Shown here: one piece after another, positions 59,902 through 64,000 of the stretch
Layout: each line of letters starts with the position of its first letter
Numbering within the stretch: position 1 is the first letter of the stretch
NCBI RefSeq assembly: GCF_932526225.1
Contig: NC_064035.1
Location: 1,859,501 to 1,923,500, forward strand
DNA: 64,000 nt
Source: Nematostella vectensis
Taxonomy: Eukaryota; Cnidaria; Anthozoa; Actiniaria; Edwardsiidae
Reading direction: 5' to 3'
Translations under genes and position numbers: made by a program
Notes under the pieces: model-generated
What the model saw: only the letters and a program-made list of their open reading frames with translations
Database searches by the model: none
What the model was told of the DNA's origin: nothing

Positions 59902-59909
59902 CTTAAAGA
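59902..59909 (+). promoter_or_regulatory. CTTAAAGA box
   Basis: 28 nt before the ATG at 59930. Confidence 0.72.
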
Positions 59910-59929
59910 TCTTATAGATTGATTAATAA

Positions 59930-60346
59930 ATGGCGAGTATAGCATTTATGATTGGTGGAGCTATTCTTAATGCGACGGCATTCGTTGGAGGGAGTTACCT
60001 AGCGAGATACTTATCTTCTGACGCTACTCATGTTGATAAAGAAAAAATAAGACACGATAAAGCGCTTGAAAAGTATCAACAAGCAATGGGTGATTGGCAG
60101 AAAAAACGACAGGAATATCAGGATTGGTTGGGGGAAGAATATAATAATAAACTTCGTGCAGACCAGAATGATAAGGAGACCGATCAGGCTTTCAAACTAT
60201 ACGCTCAAACACATCCAGATTTTGATTTGAAAGAGCCTGAGCTCTCAGATTACTACAGACCAAGTAGCAACCAAAAGATGGGAGAGATGGCATATGTTGG
60301 AGGTGGAATGTTAGCTCTTGGCTATGTAGCGAGTAGGTGGATATGA
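59930..60346 (+). CDS. Unrecognised two-span membrane protein with a coiled-coil middle, 138 aa
   Basis: The N-terminal hydrophobic helix (IAFMIGGAILNATAFVGGSY) and C-terminal glycine-rich helix (AYVGGGMLALGYVASRW) enclose a charged middle (about 35-115) rich in Lys, Gln, Glu and Tyr that is likely alpha-helical. The hairpin layout suggests a membrane anchor at both ends. No family is recognised. Confidence 0.72.
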   Translation: MASIAFMIGGAILNATAFVGGSYLARYLSSDATHVDKEKIRHDKALEKYQQAMGDWQKKRQEYQDWLGEEYNNKLRADQNDKETDQAFKLYAQTHPDFDLKEPELSDYYRPSSNQKMGEMAYVGGGMLALGYVASRWI

Positions 60347-60356
60347 GCCGGCACGA

Positions 60357-60364
60357 CTTAAAGA
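60357..60364 (+). promoter_or_regulatory. CTTAAAGA box
   Basis: 34 nt before the ATG at 60391. Confidence 0.72.
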
Positions 60365-60390
60365 TTTCTTATTTTCAAACAAAATAAGAA

Positions 60391-61413
60391 ATGGATATAG
60401 ATTTTGATCCCACAACAGAAGAAGGTAGAGAAGATTTGAATACTACCGTGGACGAAGAATATGATTCTCTTCTTCCAAACGATGATGAGGGAGTAGAACC
60501 ATGGATTAAAAGGATCTCAACTAGATTCGGTAGAGCTACAAGCCACGTGATAGGGAGGTTGCGTGATTTATGGAAAACACGAAACCCTGGGAAGGCTGTC
60601 CCCGAGTACATGGAGTTACAGAATATGGGGGGTTCTTCTTCAACGGACGCACTTAGGGTAGACCTTTTGTTATCGAAATATCCAGATCTTGATGAAAATT
60701 TAGTTCAGATTTCAACGGATGAAAGAGGGAAACAATTCATTTCCTTCTATTCTGCGAGAAAAGGTGGTTGGACTAGACCAGAAAGGTTGTATAATGAGGA
60801 TAGAACGGTGCGGAAGAGTGTTGACGACAAAATCAGATCCGGAAAGTACAAGCAAATTCAGATTCAACTCGATGAACTAGACGCTACAGGTAATACACTC
60901 AGAGAAGAAGAAGAGAGAAACACCGAGCAAATGAGAAAAAATAATGAGGAACGAAGTGAAACAACTAACCAAGAAAGACTAAGAGCTATAGATCGTAAAA
61001 ATGAAGAGCTCAGCGAAAGAAATTCTGTCATAGATGAGACTTTGGAAGAGAATCAATTGGAGAGAGAAAATCTTGAAGAGAGAATGCCGTTGAAAGATCG
61101 TGTCAAAGCGATTTTTAAGAAATACGGATTTACAGTCGCTGCTGTCGTTACCGCTGTGGGTGTTGTTATCGGTGTTATCGTCTCTAACCTGAAGACGGGT
61201 TTGACAAGTGTTGTAAAAGGCGTTGGAGACGGTCTTAAAACAATAGGCAAGAAATTAGGAGAAATACTCCCAGGAATGGTTGGTGCGATAGCTAGTTTCA
61301 TCTTTAGAACGGCAGGTGAAGTTGTTGGCTTTTTAGCTAAAAACGCATGGCTTCTCATCGTCGCTGTCGTCCTGTATTTCGTAGAACGATTTAAAAGGAG
61401 ACGGAAATCATAA
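60391..61413 (+). CDS. Unrecognised coiled-coil protein with C-terminal membrane segments, 340 aa
   Basis: The first ~40 residues are very acidic. About 50-140 look globular (ISFYSARKGGWTRPERLY). About 150-235 form a long Glu/Arg/Asn coiled coil. From about 245 come hydrophobic spans: VAAVVTAVGVVIGVIVSNL, a glycine-rich amphipathic stretch, AIASFIFRTAGEVVGFLA, and LLIVAVVLYFVERF before a basic end. This pattern recalls viral membrane-active or tail-like proteins, but no family is recognised. The next gene starts 3 nt after its stop, and that gene's promoter box lies inside this one's last codons. Confidence 0.78.
   Translation: MDIDFDPTTEEGREDLNTTVDEEYDSLLPNDDEGVEPWIKRISTRFGRATSHVIGRLRDLWKTRNPGKAVPEYMELQNMGGSSSTDALRVDLLLSKYPDLDENLVQISTDERGKQFISFYSARKGGWTRPERLYNEDRTVRKSVDDKIRSGKYKQIQIQLDELDATGNTLREEEERNTEQMRKNNEERSETTNQERLRAIDRKNEELSERNSVIDETLEENQLERENLEERMPLKDRVKAIFKKYGFTVAAVVTAVGVVIGVIVSNLKTGLTSVVKGVGDGLKTIGKKLGEILPGMVGAIASFIFRTAGEVVGFLAKNAWLLIVAVVLYFVERFKRRRKS
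61390..61397 (+). promoter_or_regulatory. TTTAAAAG box inside the upstream coding end
   Basis: It reads as Phe-Lys codons of the previous gene and lies 27 nt before the ATG at 61417, so the promoter signal is embedded in coding sequence. Confidence 0.6.
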
Positions 61414-61416
61414 CAA

Positions 61417-62040
61417 ATGGTATTACTCTACATTGAAGGGAACGTTGGTGACTTTACCGTCTATTTAGAACACCCTATTGAAAAGCCGCGGTTTATCGCG
61501 CTGCGAGGATGTGCGTTTCATAATCGTTGTAACAGTCTCTCAAGCGAGGGAACGGTCTCCAACGGTGAGAACATTATCCTTAGGATCCCCGCGGGGCAGT
61601 ATACGATCGAGACGCTAAAACGTCAAATAGATGGGGGTATGCGTCTTGGTGAAAAGTCAGTCTCTATTAGAGACTCGTCACTCGAAGTTCATCGGAACGT
61701 CGTGTTGAATGAGCCGCTCGCCTGCCTGTTAGGACTCAAGACCAGGGAGCTGGAAGCAAACACTCGCCACGAGATAAAGATGATAGGTCACGAGGCTATT
61801 TTTATCCACTGCGATCTTGTGAACGCGTCCGACTCCCTCCAACAAGGGGCGCCCTCACAAATCCTAGCAAGTGTAGAACTTGATGAAGGAAAGATATACC
61901 TCAATCCAAGCGATCCGGTACGGATTAGTACCACATCAGTCGGTTACGTGAGTAGTCTCCGTCTTAGTATAAAGGGCGGTGACGGAAACACAATAGAGCG
62001 CGGTCTCTACCCGATACGTCTAATCTTAGAAATTACTTAA
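61417..62040 (+). CDS. Putative minor capsid (penton-like) protein, 207 aa
   Basis: A beta-rich protein without membrane segments. The stretch AIFIHCDLVNASDSLQQGAP then SQILASVEL near residues 128-156, followed by a strand-rich end (SLRLSIKGGDGNTIERGLYP), resembles the single-jelly-roll minor capsid proteins of Polintons and related viruses. That assignment comes from pattern memory and is not secure. It sits downstream of the membrane-protein cluster. The stop codon overlaps the promoter box of the next gene. Confidence 0.7.
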   Translation: MVLLYIEGNVGDFTVYLEHPIEKPRFIALRGCAFHNRCNSLSSEGTVSNGENIILRIPAGQYTIETLKRQIDGGMRLGEKSVSIRDSSLEVHRNVVLNEPLACLLGLKTRELEANTRHEIKMIGHEAIFIHCDLVNASDSLQQGAPSQILASVELDEGKIYLNPSDPVRISTTSVGYVSSLRLSIKGGDGNTIERGLYPIRLILEIT

Positions 62041-62043
62041 AGA
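62036..62043 (+). promoter_or_regulatory. CTTAAAGA box overlapping a stop codon
   Basis: It contains the TAA stop of the penton-like gene and lies 32 nt before the ATG at 62068. Confidence 0.72.
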
Positions 62044-62067
62044 ATAAACTCTCCCCATAATAAAGCT

Positions 62068-62673
62068 ATGGAAGAGTACAACTCGATCTACCCGAACGTA
62101 CCCCGAGGGGTCAGCCCCTCGGGTGATAACTTCAGACTCCAAAAGACCCACGATGTTTTGGGAAGTTTGGAGCAAGAAGTTAAACATTACGAGAACGTGA
62201 GGAAAAAGTATAAACGAGGGCAGAGCGTGTTTTCAAAGTTAAGTGTGGTCTTAGGACTCTTATCCGTCATTCTTGGGTCTAGTGGTTTGGGGACTTCTCT
62301 GTCAGGTTTGGGCATCATCGTTGGAGTTCCGTTGGGTGCTTTGGCTGGTGTTTTCGGTCTCACCTCTGTAGGCTGTGCGGCGGTTTCTAAACGGCTGTCG
62401 CAAAAAGTCTCCAAGCACGACCAAACAGCGGCGATGGCAAAGGCAAAAGTAAATAGCATACGCGACCTGGTCTCTAAAGCTTTAAAAGACAACAAAATAT
62501 CAGACGAAGAGTTCTCTTTAATCTTGAACGAGTTGGACAAGTTTGAGGCTCTAAAGCTCCAGATCCGTCAAAAGTCGGTAAGAGAGGACGAAAAAAACGT
62601 AAACATTACCAAGCTGAGGGAAACAGTAAGAGAAGAGATTTTGAAAGACCTGGCGAGTCGACCCGCTCGGTGA
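62068..62673 (+). CDS. Unrecognised membrane protein with C-terminal helices, 201 aa
   Basis: The N-terminus is short and polar and contains palindrome-derived PRGVSPSG. A helix with charged residues follows (about 25-55). A long hydrophobic, Gly/Leu/Ser-rich region (about 58-110, VVLGLLSVILGSSGLGTSLS onward) probably forms a membrane hairpin. The C-terminal half is charged and helical (KISDEEFSLILNELDKFEAL). No family is recognised. Confidence 0.75.
   Translation: MEEYNSIYPNVPRGVSPSGDNFRLQKTHDVLGSLEQEVKHYENVRKKYKRGQSVFSKLSVVLGLLSVILGSSGLGTSLSGLGIIVGVPLGALAGVFGLTSVGCAAVSKRLSQKVSKHDQTAAMAKAKVNSIRDLVSKALKDNKISDEEFSLILNELDKFEALKLQIRQKSVREDEKNVNITKLRETVREEILKDLASRPAR
62102..62123. repeat. GC-rich palindrome copy 6 (inside a gene), perfect
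   Basis: Perfect 9-bp arms CCCGAGGGG and CCCCTCGGG around TCAG, 12 codons after the start. In-frame peptide PRGVSPSG. Confidence 0.92.
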
Positions 62674-62735
62674 AATTTCTGTACGAGAGAACTCCCGTCG
62701 GATGGATCTATGAATTGAGATGCGTAAAGGACTGA

Positions 62736-62743
62736 TTTAAAAA
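62736..62743 (+). promoter_or_regulatory. TTTAAAAA box
   Basis: 28 nt before the ATG at 62764 and only 16 nt before the ATG at 62752, which favours the later start. Confidence 0.65.
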
Positions 62744-62763
62744 CATCTTATATGTCATATAAG

Positions 62764-64000
62764 ATGAAATTTACAGAATTTGTGAAAAGGTACCCCTACT
62801 ACTCACGCTTAAGGTTCTCTGCCGACGAGCACGGCAATGCGCAATTCGTTTTCAATGGGGACGAATACGATCCATTCGACAAGAATGGGAATCTAGTCAA
62901 AACGTTATATCACTTCCCTGGTAATAGCTGGAAACCCGAGAATATCCAGGATTTTCTAGTCGCCGACGACACACAAGCATACAAGGAAACGATCCAGCAA
63001 CTGTTTGGGTTCCCAAAACAATACAGACTAGACGCGCGTGCAGAGTACAAGATATTGCCGTTGGACGAAAACCCTACGAGAAATAATTACGTCTCTTTTG
63101 ATGTTTTTATAACACCAAAGGTGAAGACACACTTTGTTTTTAGGGACATATTCACCGACAGCTTGCTAGTATTCAGAACAGCAAAGGAGGCTAGTAGGTG
63201 GCTCGACGCCCCGAACCTCAGTTATTGGAGTCAAGCCTTAAATTTTGCTATGTTTTGCGCGACTGCTGGATGTGGTGTGACGCGTGACATGATTGACGGC
63301 TCTCAAGTGGGGTCATTCTACAGATTTCACATCATTTTCACTATCAGACGAATATTAAACGAGCTACAATGCCCTCTTCCAAAAGATAGGCTCTTTAGTT
63401 GGAATAAAAACTTCTACAGCGAAGCGGCTTACCAAAAACTAAGAACAGAATTCCGAACTGGTGACGATTTCCGGTTCCTCGGACCGATAAATCATGGGTT
63501 AGGGAACGTTTATAATTATGATTATCACGGCTTGTCATCTTCTAACGACAAGTATAAGCCTTATGACACCATTGATCAATTACACGACGAATGGGACGCT
63601 GCCAAAAGCGACCACGAACACATGAATCACTTTGAGATCGAATACCTGAAAGATCTTAGAACTGGGTTTCAGTATGAGTGGTTCTTTCCGGAAAAATCAA
63701 TGGGGTTAACCAAAGCTGGGTTGTCTAGGATAAACCAGAGCATCGAAGCCTTTGTTTACTGTATTCTAGGCGCGCAAGTTCAGACCCGGTCGTCAATCGT
63801 TGGTGATAGCGGTTCAGCTCAGGAAACGAAACAGGTCTTTTCGAAACTCTTTGAAAGCGCGGTGGTGGAAAACAGTATATCGAAAAGTATACAACGGTAT
63901 CAGTTTGCTTTACAACAGGCGAGACAAAAACTAGACCTGGCTTTCGCCCTCGGCTGTTGGTTAAGTCCATCGTATCTTGTGATAAATAACAACACTTCGA
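62764..64000 (+). CDS. Large Polinton protein of unknown function (runs off the window)
   Basis: The frame is open from 62764 (MKFTEFVKRYPYYS) to the window end, at least 412 codons. An ATG four codons earlier, at 62752, is less likely because of the promoter spacing. It is soluble, without membrane segments, and rich in aromatic residues. Conspicuous stretches are SYWSQALNFAMFCATAGCGV at about residues 155-175 and GLSRINQSIEAFVYCILGAQ then VQTRSS at about 320-345. Length and compact, aromatic-rich character suit a structural virion protein, possibly even the main or a second capsid protein, but I cannot assign it. Confidence 0.8.
   Translation, partial: MKFTEFVKRYPYYSRLRFSADEHGNAQFVFNGDEYDPFDKNGNLVKTLYHFPGNSWKPENIQDFLVADDTQAYKETIQQLFGFPKQYRLDARAEYKILPLDENPTRNNYVSFDVFITPKVKTHFVFRDIFTDSLLVFRTAKEASRWLDAPNLSYWSQALNFAMFCATAGCGVTRDMIDGSQVGSFYRFHIIFTIRRILNELQCPLPKDRLFSWNKNFYSEAAYQKLRTEFRTGDDFRFLGPINHGLGNVYNYDYHGLSSSNDKYKPYDTIDQLHDEWDAAKSDHEHMNHFEIEYLKDLRTGFQYEWFFPEKSMGLTKAGLSRINQSIEAFVYCILGAQVQTRSSIVGDSGSAQETKQVFSKLFESAVVENSISKSIQRYQFALQQARQKLDLAFALGCWLSPSYLVINNNTS

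Larger units (their letters stand above)
51167..64000 (+). mobile_element. Polinton/Maverick element (left end at the gap, right end beyond the window)
   Basis: Protein-primed polymerase B, a DDE integrase, a packaging ATPase and a putative double-jelly-roll capsid protein together define a Polinton (Maverick), a virus-like self-synthesising transposon. Genes are intronless, mostly on one strand and densely packed, unlike the spliced host genes to the left. The sequence AGTAGTAGTAGGGTTTTGGC just after the gap resembles a Polinton terminus, but the mate repeat is not in the window. No adenain-type protease was found in the visible part. All reading frames are intact, suggesting a recent insertion. 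Confidence 0.92.

Noticed and set aside
51167-64000. Contaminating virus or bacterial DNA
   Set aside because: Polymerase, integrase and capsid types are those of animal Polintons and the piece is scaffolded to host genes; the gap does leave a small doubt.

Overview
The window looks like nuclear DNA of an invertebrate animal, most likely an anthozoan cnidarian of the Nematostella type. That placement is inference from AT-rich DNA, small spliced exons, GT-AG introns, many MITEs and minisatellites, and a Polinton with an exon-free gene block; no search could be run. A run of exactly 200 N (50967-51166) joins two assembled pieces.

Host part (1-50966). The 3' end of an ANTP-class homeobox gene (1-375, +) is followed by five genes on the minus strand. 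Plastin/fimbrin has 5 coding exons and 618 aa (1797-5863). An EXD3/mut-7-like 3'-5' exonuclease has 20 exons in consistent phase and about 1027 aa (6900-28060). An unrecognised 319-codon ORF lies just upstream of it (29175-30134). An unrecognised acidic two-exon gene encodes 357 aa (37382-38714). A KH-domain RNA-binding protein gene, IGF2BP-like, has its 5' end lost in the gap (42117-50869). A broken GPCR copy and a broken LINE lie inside EXD3 introns. MITEs, 17- to 53-bp minisatellites and a 1083-bp tandem/inverted repeat fill much of the rest.

The most unusual host feature is that four intronic minisatellites are built from splice junctions. Three arrays (53, 38 and 42 bp units) repeat the last 26-47 nt of the preceding exon plus its 5' splice donor. 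A 31-bp array of about 190 copies repeats the 3' splice acceptor of the KH gene.

Polinton part (51167-64000, right end outside the window). The genes are a protein-primed DNA polymerase B carrying an endonuclease-VII-like zinc cluster, an antisense retroviral-type DDE integrase, a putative double-jelly-roll major capsid protein, a packaging ATPase, then a run of small membrane or coiled-coil proteins, a penton-like candidate, and a large protein running off the window. All twelve genes have a (T/C)TTAAA(G/A)A box 27-35 nt before a start codon, and this spacing argues for moving two starts. Six copies of a GC-rich palindrome are scattered through this block, four inside reading frames. Replication (polymerase), integration (integrase) and virion assembly (capsid, ATPase, membrane proteins) therefore form one virus-like transposon.
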